Assembly: GCA_044238735.1 (NCBI GenBank)
Contig: JBIICS010000013.1
Location: 1-32,082 of the forward strand
From: JBIICS01 sp044238735
Lineage (GTDB): Bacteria > Bacteroidota > Bacteroidia > UBA4408
DNA: 32,082 nt
Direction of reading: 5' to 3'
In this document: in pieces, positions 7,103 to 16,000 of the stretch
How positions within the stretch are numbered: the stretch's first letter is position 1
How the letters are laid out: each line of letters begins with the position of its first letter
Notes under the pieces: model-generated
What the model saw: the letters and a program-made list of their open reading frames with translations, nothing else
Database searches by the model: none
Told to the model about the DNA's origin: nothing
Translations under genes and position numbers: made by a program

Positions 7103-10100
7103 GTGATCTATCCATCTATAAAATTTTTTTTTGCCGCATTTAACTTTAAAAATACTTGCCAGAGATTTATATTATTTTCTGTTCTGTTCTGTTCCTTTTT
7201 AAGTTCTCGGGATTTAATAGCTCAAGATATCTTTTCTGCCCCGGGAACCTATACTTGGACGGTTCCGGCGTGTGTTACCCAAATTACAGTTAGAGCTTGG
7301 GGTGGGGGCGGAGGAGGCGGCTCTATATGGGTAAGGTTTGATCCTACCAGTAATTCTCCCACCACCAACGAAGCATGTGTAGCCGCCGGAGGCGGCGGAG
7401 GGGCAGGTTATGTGAGCAGAACCTATAATGTGGTACCGGGACAAGTATATACGATTGTAGTAGGCGACGGTGGTAATGGTGGACCCATAAATGCAAGTGG
7501 AAATAACAGAGCTAATAACGGTCTACCCGGCGAAAACAGTACTTTTTCAGGACCAGCCACTGCGGGACCCGGAACACTAAGTGCTTTTGGCGGTAATGGA
7601 GGAAGTGCTGCTAATTTTTTAAGAAGCTGTTTAGGCGGTTGTTCAGGTGCTAATCACCAAGGGGTTAATGGAACCGGTGGAAGCGGGTCGGGTGGTACCA
7701 ACGGTACTACCTCCTTTACCGGTGGAAATGGTTCGGCGGGTGTTCATGCTGGTAATACTCAGGATAGGAGCGGTGCAGGGGGTGGTGGTGCTGGCTCAAC
7801 CGGAAACGGTGGTAATGCTAGTTCTACTAATGGTGGTGCTGGTGGATCGGGTGGAGGTGGAAATGGTGGTAATGGAATCGTTCAGCCTTTCGGAAACGGA
7901 TTTTTAGGAACAGCTGGTAATAACGGTAGCAGTATAGGCGGTGGCGGTGGAGGCGCAGCTGGTCATAATAGGTCTTCAAATAGTAATACTCATTTTTCCA
8001 GAGTTGGCGGAAAAGGAGGTATTGGTGAAGTTAGAATAGAGTATAATTCATCGGCCTTGCCCGAACCTACTTTTTCTGCTGTTAATGCGATCTGTCAGGG
8101 CGACCCTCTAAATCCTCTTCCTACAACTTCTATCAATGGAATTAATGGAACCTGGTCGCCGGCATTAAATAATATTTCCACCACCACTTATACGTTTACA
8201 CCTGATCCTTTGGGACCTTGTGCCGACTCAACAACGCTTACCATAACGGTTAATACTTCAACAACACCAAGTTTTAACGCGGTTGCCCCCATTTGCAGTG
8301 GAGAACCTCTAAGTGCATTGCCCACTTCTTCTAACGAAGGAATAGTGGGGATATGGTCGCCCTCGGTTAATAATACGGCAACAACAACCTACACTTTTAC
8401 TCCAAATGCCGGGCAGTGTGCAATTCCCGCTAATTTAACAGTAACGGTTAATCCTTCTACAAAACCAACTTTTGCAAATGTTGCAGCCATTTGCAGCGGA
8501 GAAAATTTAAATCCGCTTCCTTCAAACTCTATTAATGGTATTAATGGGTCTTGGTCTCCGATTCTGAATAATACAGCCACTACTACTTATGTTTTTACAC
8601 CTAATAATGGTCAAGGTGCGGATACGACTTCTCTTACTATTGTTGTAAATCCAGCCAATATTCCAACTTTTAATTTAGTGTCCTCGATTTGTGAGGGTCA
8701 AACTTTAAGTCCTTTTCCAAGCACTTCAAATGAGGGGATTAATGGCACTTGGTCTCCTGCAATAAACGATACGGTTACCACCACCTATACCTTTACACCT
8801 GCTGCAGGTCAGTGTGCAAGTAATGTAAATCAAACCATTACTATAAATCCTCTACCTGTAACTAACTGGGCACCACCATTACCAATTTGCGAAGGTTCGG
8901 GTTTATCTGTTATCTTAAATACGTTATTATCTCCAAATGCTTCCTCGGGAGGAATATTTTCCGGAACCGGTGTCAGTTCAAATATTTTTAATTCTAATGG
9001 TTTAACTGCAGGTACATATCCCGTAAAATATCTAGTTAGTAACGCTCAAGGTTGTGCCGATTCAACTACAGAAAACATAACGATAATTCCTTCATTAGCT
9101 GTAAACGCTATTTCTTCCGGAGGCTTAAACGTCTGCCCGGGAGCCACCGATACTCTTTTCGCTAGCGGAAATGCCTCTACTTATTCGTGGCTAATTAACG
9201 GGGTTTTTACCTCAACTGCTAATCCGTTCATTATAACTGCTATTCCTAATAATAATTTAACTGTTAGTTTGATAGGAAGCGCTAATAATGCCTGCTCAGA
9301 TACCCTAGAGCTTGTTTACGTTTTATTGCCTAAAACTAATTTAACCTTGAATGTTGACACTAACCAAGCGGTTTGCGAAGGTTCTATTACCAATTTTATC
9401 GCTTCGGGTGCAAACACTTATACGTGGTATAGTTCTGGTTTACTTTTAGACTCAGACAGTTTATTTTCTGTAATTCACAATTCTAACGGATCCTTTAACT
9501 ATCAGTTAATAGGCAACGCAATTAATTCGTGCCCCGATTCGTTAAATATTTCAATTTTGGTAAACCCTAAACCAGTCGTAAATGCAGGAAATACAATTAA
9601 TTCAACTTGTGGTCAATCCAATGGTTCTGTTTTGGGTATTACAGGTGGCGCTTCTTATAATTATACTTGGACTAATGCCGGTGGACAGGTTGTAGGAGAT
9701 TCATCCAGCATAATCAATATAACCTCCGGTGTTTATCAGCTAAACGTGGTAGATACCATTACCGGTTGTTCCAATACCTATACTTACACGATAAATGATA
9801 CTTCTAATATCAAAGCTAATTTCAGTGCAAACGATACTGTTTTTACTTTGGGTGATAGTCCGGTTGTTGTAAACTTTACTAACAATTCTGTAAATGCTAT
9901 AACCTATAACTGGGATTTTGGCAACGGAACAGGAAGTGTTCTTCAAACTCCGAGCACACAGTATAGTTCAGCTGGCTTGTATCAGGTAGTTCTTGAAGTT
10001 AAAGGTAATGGTAATTGTATTGATTACGATACACTTTATATTCGAATAATTGATTCAGCTTATACTTGGTTCCCTAATATATTTACACCTAATAGTGATA

Positions 10101-10351
10101 ATGAAAATGATTTGTTTTTTATTCGATCAACAGAAATAAAAGATTTAGAAGTAAAGATTTTTAACCGATGGGGATTAAGTATTTATGAATACAAAGGAAT
10201 AGGAGGCACATGGGATGGACGCACACAGGCTGGAGACGAGGTACCGGATGGTGTATATTATTATATTTTAAATGGAACCTATAAAAACGGTCAACCCATT
10301 GAGGATGAAAACAGGACTGGCTTTATCAGGTTAATTCGAAATAAGAATTAA
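7103..10351 (+). CDS. Large T9SS cargo: glycine-rich domain, Ig-like repeats, PKD, gliding-type C-terminal domain
   Basis: A 1,082-residue surface or secreted protein. The start is a GTG at 7103: no ATG, GTG or TTG occurs between it and the signal-peptide core (FILFSVLFCSFLSS, cleavage near residue 41 after IAQ). Residues about 50-310 are a glycine-rich domain opening with FSAPGTYTWTVPACVTQITV and AWGGGGGGG, of the type also seen in adhesin and tail-fibre-like proteins. Residues 322-586 hold four tandem Ig-like units of 66-67 residues. Residues 587 to about 890 hold further Ig-like segments. A PKD domain surrounds WDFGNG at 937. Residues about 988-1082 (WFPNIFTPNSDNENDLF, IFNRWG, GTWDGR, PDGVYYYIL, GFIRLIR) form the gliding-motility-associated, type B T9SS sorting domain. 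The family knowledge implies Sec export, then T9SS passage and surface display or release. Its binding partner is unknown. Confidence 0.88.
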   Translation: MIYPSIKFFFAAFNFKNTCQRFILFSVLFCSFLSSRDLIAQDIFSAPGTYTWTVPACVTQITVRAWGGGGGGGSIWVRFDPTSNSPTTNEACVAAGGGGGAGYVSRTYNVVPGQVYTIVVGDGGNGGPINASGNNRANNGLPGENSTFSGPATAGPGTLSAFGGNGGSAANFLRSCLGGCSGANHQGVNGTGGSGSGGTNGTTSFTGGNGSAGVHAGNTQDRSGAGGGGAGSTGNGGNASSTNGGAGGSGGGGNGGNGIVQPFGNGFLGTAGNNGSSIGGGGGGAAGHNRSSNSNTHFSRVGGKGGIGEVRIEYNSSALPEPTFSAVNAICQGDPLNPLPTTSINGINGTWSPALNNISTTTYTFTPDPLGPCADSTTLTITVNTSTTPSFNAVAPICSGEPLSALPTSSNEGIVGIWSPSVNNTATTTYTFTPNAGQCAIPANLTVTVNPSTKPTFANVAAICSGENLNPLPSNSINGINGSWSPILNNTATTTYVFTPNNGQGADTTSLTIVVNPANIPTFNLVSSICEGQTLSPFPSTSNEGINGTWSPAINDTVTTTYTFTPAAGQCASNVNQTITINPLPVTNWAPPLPICEGSGLSVILNTLLSPNASSGGIFSGTGVSSNIFNSNGLTAGTYPVKYLVSNAQGCADSTTENITIIPSLAVNAISSGGLNVCPGATDTLFASGNASTYSWLINGVFTSTANPFIITAIPNNNLTVSLIGSANNACSDTLELVYVLLPKTNLTLNVDTNQAVCEGSITNFIASGANTYTWYSSGLLLDSDSLFSVIHNSNGSFNYQLIGNAINSCPDSLNISILVNPKPVVNAGNTINSTCGQSNGSVLGITGGASYNYTWTNAGGQVVGDSSSIINITSGVYQLNVVDTITGCSNTYTYTINDTSNIKANFSANDTVFTLGDSPVVVNFTNNSVNAITYNWDFGNGTGSVLQTPSTQYSSAGLYQVVLEVKGNGNCIDYDTLYIRIIDSAYTWFPNIFTPNSDNENDLFFIRSTEIKDLEVKIFNRWGLSIYEYKGIGGTWDGRTQAGDEVPDGVYYYILNGTYKNGQPIEDENRTGFIRLIRNKN
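8066..8860 (+). repeat. Four tandem Ig-like coding repeats (198-201 bp each)
   Basis: In-gene repeats begin at 8066, 8267, 8465 and 8663 (residues 322, 389, 455, 521). Each has the pattern P-[TS]-F-x3-[AS]-x-I-C-x-G-[DEQ], then LPT-like, NGINGTWSP or variant, and TTTYTFTP. Unit 3 carries GADTTSL where the other units have a second Cys (GPCADS, GQCAIP, GQCASN), so the likely within-unit disulphide is missing there. Confidence 0.85.
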
Positions 10352-10384
10352 ACTAATAAACTTCTATACTATAGAACTAATATT

Positions 10385-10392
10385 TATATTTG
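10385..10392 (+). promoter_or_regulatory. -7 box directly abutting the MFS start codon
   Basis: TATATTTG is a perfect TAnnTTTG match ending only 3 nt before the ATG at 10396. With Bacteroidota spacing, the transcript would begin at or next to the A of the ATG, so the mRNA would be leaderless or nearly so. No -33 TTG was seen. Confidence 0.45.
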
Positions 10393-10395
10393 TTT

Positions 10396-11742
10396 ATGGT
10401 AAATGATAAGAAGATTGTTAATTCTTGGGCTTTTTACGATTGGTCTAATTCGGTTTATAATCTGGTTATTACAGCCACTATTTTTCCTATTTATTATAAA
10501 ACTGTAACCGAAACTAAAGATAACCTAACCGGTGAGGTAATTCGTAATACGGTTAATATTTTCGGTTTAGAACTTAAAAATACTAGTCTGTACGATTTCG
10601 CAATTGCCTTTGCATATTTGCTTACAGCTTCTTTATCCCCTATTTTAAGCGGTATAGCCGATTATGGTGGTAGCAAGAAAAAATTTATGATGTTTTTTAC
10701 ATATTTAGGGGCAATTTCATGCGGCTTAATGTATTTCTTTACTAAAGATTCACTATTATTTGGAATATTACTGGCTATTTTAGCATGCATTGGGTATTCG
10801 GGAAGTTTGGTTTTTTACAATGCCTATTTGCCCGAAATTGCTTCTGCGGATATGCATGACAGGGTAAGTGCGAAAGGATTCTCTTTGGGTTATATTGGAA
10901 GCTCCATTCTGCTTATTTTAAACTTAATAATGGTTCTAAAACCTGAACTATTTGGATTTAATAATACGGGCGATGCAACCCGTTTCGCTTTTTTAACGGT
11001 AGGTATATGGTGGTTAGGTTTTGCGCAAATTCCCTTTTATTTTTTACCTAAAGGTGTTTCAAATAAAGCCAACGAATCTCAAATTTTATTAAAGGGATAT
11101 AGAGAGTTAAATAAAGTTTGGAAATCACTGAAGCAGTATCATTACATAACTAAATTTTTAACAGCATTCTTTGTCTATAGTATGGGTGTTCAAACGGTAA
11201 TGTTGGTTGCCAACCACTTTGGTTCTCAAGAAATAACCTACACAGATGATAATAATGTTGTGCATTATGGAATGGAATCCGGACAATTAATTACCACCAT
11301 CTTAATTATTCAATTTGTTGCTATGGGGGGTGCCTATTTATTTTCGTTTGTTTCTCGTAAAAAAGGAAATTTATTTACATTAAAAGCAGCAACACTCATC
11401 TGGGCCCTTATATGCATTTCAACTTTTTTCTTTGTTAAAACTCCGGTTCATTTTTACATGGTAGCTGCCTTTGTGGGCCTTGTTATGGGGGGGATACAGG
11501 CACTAAGCCGCTCTACTTATTCTAAACTAATTCCAGAAACAGAGGACCCAACATCTTATTTTTCTTTTTACGATGTTTGCGAGAAACTAAGTATAGTATT
11601 GGGGATGGCTACTTTTGGTTTTATTAACGAATTAAGTTCTTCTATGCGAGTGCCTATTATTGCACTCATGATCTTTTTTATTGCCGGTTTTATTTTATTA
11701 TCGCGTATCCCTAAAACTAAATTATTGGCTGCCTTAAACTAG
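10396..11742 (+). CDS. MFS transporter, Atg22/UMF1-like
   Basis: A 448-residue integral membrane protein with about 12 hydrophobic segments. The N-terminal MVNDKKIVNSWAFYDWSNSV followed by YNLVITATIFPIYYKTVTE is the hallmark of bacterial Atg22/UMF1-like major facilitator proteins. Other marks are SPILSGIADYGGSKKKFM near residues 82-100 (the loop 2-3 MFS motif region), SLVFYNAYLPEIA, and GGIQALSRSTYSKLIPE in the C-terminal half. The family is named for yeast vacuolar amino-acid effluxer Atg22; the bacterial substrates are mostly unknown, so I assign none. I chose ATG 10396 over the in-frame TTG at 10390 because the promoter-like box TATATTTG overlaps that TTG and homologues start like MVNDKK. 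It is the first gene of a tight operon, with the LutA-like gene following after 3 nt. Confidence 0.88.
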   Translation: MVNDKKIVNSWAFYDWSNSVYNLVITATIFPIYYKTVTETKDNLTGEVIRNTVNIFGLELKNTSLYDFAIAFAYLLTASLSPILSGIADYGGSKKKFMMFFTYLGAISCGLMYFFTKDSLLFGILLAILACIGYSGSLVFYNAYLPEIASADMHDRVSAKGFSLGYIGSSILLILNLIMVLKPELFGFNNTGDATRFAFLTVGIWWLGFAQIPFYFLPKGVSNKANESQILLKGYRELNKVWKSLKQYHYITKFLTAFFVYSMGVQTVMLVANHFGSQEITYTDDNNVVHYGMESGQLITTILIIQFVAMGGAYLFSFVSRKKGNLFTLKAATLIWALICISTFFFVKTPVHFYMVAAFVGLVMGGIQALSRSTYSKLIPETEDPTSYFSFYDVCEKLSIVLGMATFGFINELSSSMRVPIIALMIFFIAGFILLSRIPKTKLLAALN

Positions 11743-11745
11743 TTT

Positions 11746-12459
11746 ATGTTAGTAGATATTTTTATACCATGTGTAATTGATCAGTTTTATCCCCAAACCG
11801 GTTGGAATTTTATTAAAGTAATGGAAAAAGCAGGATGCTCTGTAAATTACAATGTAGAGCAAACGTGTTGCGGGCAAGTTGCTTTTAACGCAGGTTATTG
11901 GGATGATTGCAAGGAGATCGGTTCTAAGTTTATTAAGGAATTTGTATTTGATCGATACATCGTTTCACCCTCTTTTTCATGTGTAAATATGGTAAAACAT
12001 CATTATTCCGAAATGTTTTTTAATACGGTTTTACACAATGAGTATAAACAAGTTCAACGGAATATTTACGAAGTAAGTAATTTTTTAGTTAACGTTTTAA
12101 AAGTAACTGATATAGGTGCACAGTTAAGTGCAAAAGCAGTTTTTATGGATACCTGCTCTTCTACATCCGAATGTGTAAAACAATTAGAGGCCTTAACTTT
12201 ATTAAAAAATGTAAGGGATTTAAAATTATTAAGTATAGATAATCCAACTCAGTGCTGTGGCTTTGGGGGGATGTTTGCGGTTAAAAACGAACCTTTGTCG
12301 GTTAAACTGGGCGAAGAAAAAATTAACGACGCTTTAAATGTGGGTGCCGATATAATCATCAGTTCGGATGTTTCGTGTTTAATACATTTAGATTCTATAA
12401 TACGAAAGAAAAACATTTCACTCAAAACAATGCATCTTGTAGATGTTTTATCCAGTTAA
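11746..12459 (+). CDS. LutA/YkgE-like CCG-domain Fe-S protein (orphan)
   Basis: The 237 residues match the length of LutA, the Fe-S subunit of the LutABC L-lactate-oxidising system, and of related glycolate-oxidase-type subunits. Two cysteine-rich CCG motifs are visible: C41-C42-G43 (EQTCCGQVAFNAG) with C79 (SPSFSCVNMVKHHY), and C170-C171-G172 (QCCGFGGMFAVK) with C137 (MDTCSSTSEC) and C211 (SSDVSCLIHLD). This is the cluster or cofactor-binding set of the family. The B. subtilis TSCHMTR segment is here DTCSSTSEC, so the His and Arg after the Cys are replaced. No lutB or lutC lies nearby; instead it is sandwiched between an MFS transporter (3-nt gap) and a DinB-fold gene (2-nt gap). It is probably an electron-transfer or redox subunit whose partners are elsewhere in the genome. 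The lactate role is inferred from family and not shown here. Confidence 0.85.
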   Translation: MLVDIFIPCVIDQFYPQTGWNFIKVMEKAGCSVNYNVEQTCCGQVAFNAGYWDDCKEIGSKFIKEFVFDRYIVSPSFSCVNMVKHHYSEMFFNTVLHNEYKQVQRNIYEVSNFLVNVLKVTDIGAQLSAKAVFMDTCSSTSECVKQLEALTLLKNVRDLKLLSIDNPTQCCGFGGMFAVKNEPLSVKLGEEKINDALNVGADIIISSDVSCLIHLDSIIRKKNISLKTMHLVDVLSS

Positions 12460-12461
12460 TT

Positions 12462-12977
12462 ATGCTTAAAATCTTAACCGAATACACCGAATATAATTTG
12501 TGGGCCAATACCAAAATGGCTCATTTACTTAAAAGCCTGAAACCCGAACTTCTAGACCACGAAATAGCCAACAGTTTTAATTCTCTCCGAAAAACAATTT
12601 ATCATATTTGGGATGCTGAATACATTTGGCTGGAAAGATTAATGGGAAATTCGATTAACTTCTGGCCTAGCTCCAAAATAGATTCCTCTGAACCCATAGA
12701 CTCCTTTTTGCTAACATCAACAAATTTTAATCATTTTATAAGCTCAAAAAGTGAATTCTATTTTGAACAAATAACAAATTATCAAAATGTAAAAGGAGAA
12801 CTGTTTAGCCAGCCGAATTATCAGATTATTCAACATTGCATGAATCATTCTACCTTTCATAGGGGCCAACTTATAACCATCTTAAGAGAAATGGAAAATA
12901 AAACGATAATAAATTTTCCAATATCATATCCTTCAACTGATTTAGTGGCTTTTTACCGGCAAATTAATTTCAAATAG
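12462..12977 (+). CDS. DinB-family four-helix protein
   Basis: A 171-residue protein of the DinB/YfiT fold, a metal-binding four-helix bundle. The start MLKILTEYTEYNLWANTKM is typical (xYxxWAN helix 1). The likely metal triad is H48 (TIYHIWDAE), H129 and H133 (MNHSTFHRGQL), all in the expected places. Several members of this superfamily are thiol-dependent transferases or hydrolases, but the substrate cannot be read here. I chose ATG 12462, 2 nt after the LutA-like stop. A longer in-frame extension from 12375 would overlap that gene by 85 nt and adds a non-homologous N-terminus. Third and last gene of the MFS-lutA-like operon; the surface-protein gene that follows has its own -7 box. Confidence 0.86.
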   Translation: MLKILTEYTEYNLWANTKMAHLLKSLKPELLDHEIANSFNSLRKTIYHIWDAEYIWLERLMGNSINFWPSSKIDSSEPIDSFLLTSTNFNHFISSKSEFYFEQITNYQNVKGELFSQPNYQIIQHCMNHSTFHRGQLITILREMENKTIINFPISYPSTDLVAFYRQINFK

Positions 12978-12990
12978 CCCAATTAATTAG

Positions 12991-12998
12991 TAAATTTG
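12991..12998 (+). promoter_or_regulatory. -7 box of the 1488-residue surface protein gene
   Basis: TAAATTTG is a perfect TAnnTTTG match, lying 13 nt after the DinB stop and 17 nt before the TTG start at 13016. It supports separate transcription of the cargo gene and supports the unusual start codon. No -33 TTG was seen. Confidence 0.5.
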
Positions 12999-13015
12999 AT
13001 TTCATCTCGCAAGAC

Positions 13016-16000
13016 TTGAAATTTCTAAAAAAGATATTTTTTCCTCTCCTGATTTTATTTTCTCTCAAGGGATCGTACGCTTCTCATTTATTAGGGGGGG
13101 AAATTACTTGGGTATGTTTAAAAAGTGGTCCTAATACCGGACGCTACGAATTTTATTTAAAAGTATACCGCGATTGTAACGGTATTAACTTATCCACAAC
13201 GGGAAACATCATTACCTATTACAACGGAACTTCGGGTACTCAGTTAGGGACTATAAATGTAAACTTATTGAGCCAAACGGATATTTCACCAAAATGCTAT
13301 AGTCCTGCTCTGCAAATTTCTTGCGGTACGCCGGGCGGAAACCCCGCAGCAGTAGAAGAATTTATTTTTAAGTCCGCTCCAACACTTATTAATGGTGTAC
13401 CCCCGGCGGGTGGATTTGTGTTTACTTGGAATGATTGCTGCAGAAGTAATTCTATTGCCAATATAGATAATCCGGGTAGCGAAGGCCATGTTTTGAGGGC
13501 AATTATGTATCCTTATAATGGCTTAAATGCTAATCCCTGTTTTGATTCTTCTCCCGATTTTGCCGAAAAACCAAGTACTTCCCTGCCAACTGGTTATTTG
13601 TTTACCTTTAATAATAATGCTAATGATGCCGAATTTGATTCGCTTAATTATGCCTGGGCTTTACCTTTAAGTGATATTGGCGGAGGATGGCCGGCAACTG
13701 CCGCTACTTTTTCTGCCGGTTATAGCGTAAATGCTCAATTACCCGATCAAACTGAAAATCCTGCTAATATCGCTCCTGTGATAAACCAGGAATTTGGTGA
13801 GGTTAGTTTTAAATCGCTTACATCGGGCTTGTTTGCAACTGTATTAAAGGTTACGGCCTTTAAATGCGGAATTAAAGTCTCCGAGATCTATCGTGATATT
13901 CAGATTGCTCTATCTAATACAGCTGTAGGTAATAATGTACCTGTTGTTCAACCCCCTTTTCAGGATGCGTTTGGTAATTATACGCAGTTTTCCGATACGG
14001 TTTATGCAGGTCAATCTATAAGTTTTACCATATCGGCCACCGATTTTGATCCAGGACCTTCTACCAGTCAGTTTATTTTTACTGAAGCTTCGGGCATAGA
14101 GTTTGGTTCTGGTTTTACAAATTCTTCGTCTGGTTGTTTAATATCGCCTTGCGCAACATTAACTCCACCTCCAAACCCGACTATTGGCCAACAAACAGCA
14201 TCTGTAACCACATTTAATTGGCAAACCAGCTGTGATCATCTTAAATATGGTAGCCCATGTAAAGAATCTAATGTGTATAAATTTGTAATTAAAACTCGTG
14301 ATAATGGTTGCCCTATCCCGGCTATTCAATACTCCACCGTTTTAATTGTGGTTTTGCCTCCACCTCCTGTTAAACCACCCGAACTGCGTTGTGCAAGCGT
14401 AAATACGGATGGCTCTGTAACGCTAAATTGGAAACCAAGTATAGATACGGCCAATATTTTTAATTCGTATCATATTTATTCTTCCTCCAGTGCAAACGGC
14501 CCTTATACTGTTGTGGATAGTATCTTTAATATCAATACTACCTCATTTACCGATATAACCGCTAATGCTCAATCAAGCAGTGTGTTCTATTTTGTAAAGA
14601 CCAGATATGGTTGCAGAGGTAATACTTTTAGTGATGCTTCCGATACGCTTCAAACTATTTTAGTAAATGCAAACCTAAATGGTTCCAATGCTAATTTAAG
14701 CTGGAATAATATTCATAACCCTAAATTAACGACAACTTCATCCGGATATAGGATTTATAGGGAAAGCCCACCGGGAAATTGGATATTAATCTCAACTACA
14801 TCTTCTAACACATATAGTGAGCCCGCTCTTGCAACATGTACAGATACAATTCGTTATCGGGTGGAGATAGACGATAGTTTGGGCTGTACTTCGATTTCTA
14901 ATTTGGCTTTCTTAAATTCCAATACACCTATACAGGCTCCCGAATTAAGGTGTTTGGCAGTTAACGCCAATGGTGGTGTAACTTTAAATTGGATGAATCC
15001 GGTAAATACTTCTGGAATTTTTGGAAAGTATGTAACGTACTTTTCTAATAATGTTAATGGACCTTTTCAGATTTTTGATAGTGTAAATGTATACGCTAAT
15101 ACTTCTAACGTGCATGCCTCCTCTAATGCAAATTCCGGTCCGGTATTTTATTATGTAAAGTCAAAGTCGAATTGTACCGTTCAAACCAGTTCTACACCTT
15201 CTGATACTTTATCTACCATTTTCTTAACGGTTAACCGAATGGGTGTTAATGTAACGTTAAATTGGAATGCATTACGAAGTCCTTCACTTAGTAGTGCAAG
15301 TAATCAATACCGGATTTTCAGAAAGGACCCGGGATCTAATGCATGGAATTTAATTTTTACTGTAAATAATTTACTAACGTTTTCCGAACGTGCTATTCAA
15401 GGTTGCAACGATACTGTTTTTTATCGTGTGGAAACAATAGATAATTTACCTTGTACTTCTGTTTCAAATATTTCTTATTACATAACTGATACTGATATTC
15501 CACCTCCTCAGTTAAAATGTATTTCGGTTAATCCAAATGGATCTTTAAATATTACCTGGACGGATACCTCTAACTCACAAAATGTTTTTGCCGGTTATTA
15601 TATCTACGTCTCAACAAACGCAAACGGTCCATTTAATTTAGTAGATAGTGTAATGAATTACAACGTCACTTCTTATGTTTACAATGTTTTAAACGGTCAA
15701 AGTCAAAAATATTGGTTTTGTTTAAAAGTAAAGACGAGTTGCGGTAGCGGGAGTTTGTCTATTAATGGTGATACCCTTTCCAGTATAATTTTAAATGTTG
15801 TAAATAACGGGGGAATTGCTCAATTAAGCTGGAATCATTTATGTAATCCAAATTTACCATCTAACTCTGGATTATATACGGTTTATCGCGAATACCCAAA
15901 AGGTAATTGGGTAACAGTAGGTACAACTACTAATACAAGCTATACCGATAATTTTACAGTTTGTTCCGATAGTATTTATTACCGGGTAGAGGTTGATGAT

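Noticed and set aside
7647..7907. An 86-codon frame in another phase of the glycine-rich region
   Set aside because: It is a by-product of the low-complexity GGT/GGC-rich coding sequence of the cargo gene.
10390..10395. Upstream TTG start for the MFS transporter
   Set aside because: It overlaps the TATATTTG promoter-like box and adds only two residues before the family-typical MVNDKK start.
12375..12461. N-terminal extension of the DinB-like protein
   Set aside because: The extension lies inside the LutA-like gene in another frame and has no family similarity; ATG 12462 gives the normal DinB length.
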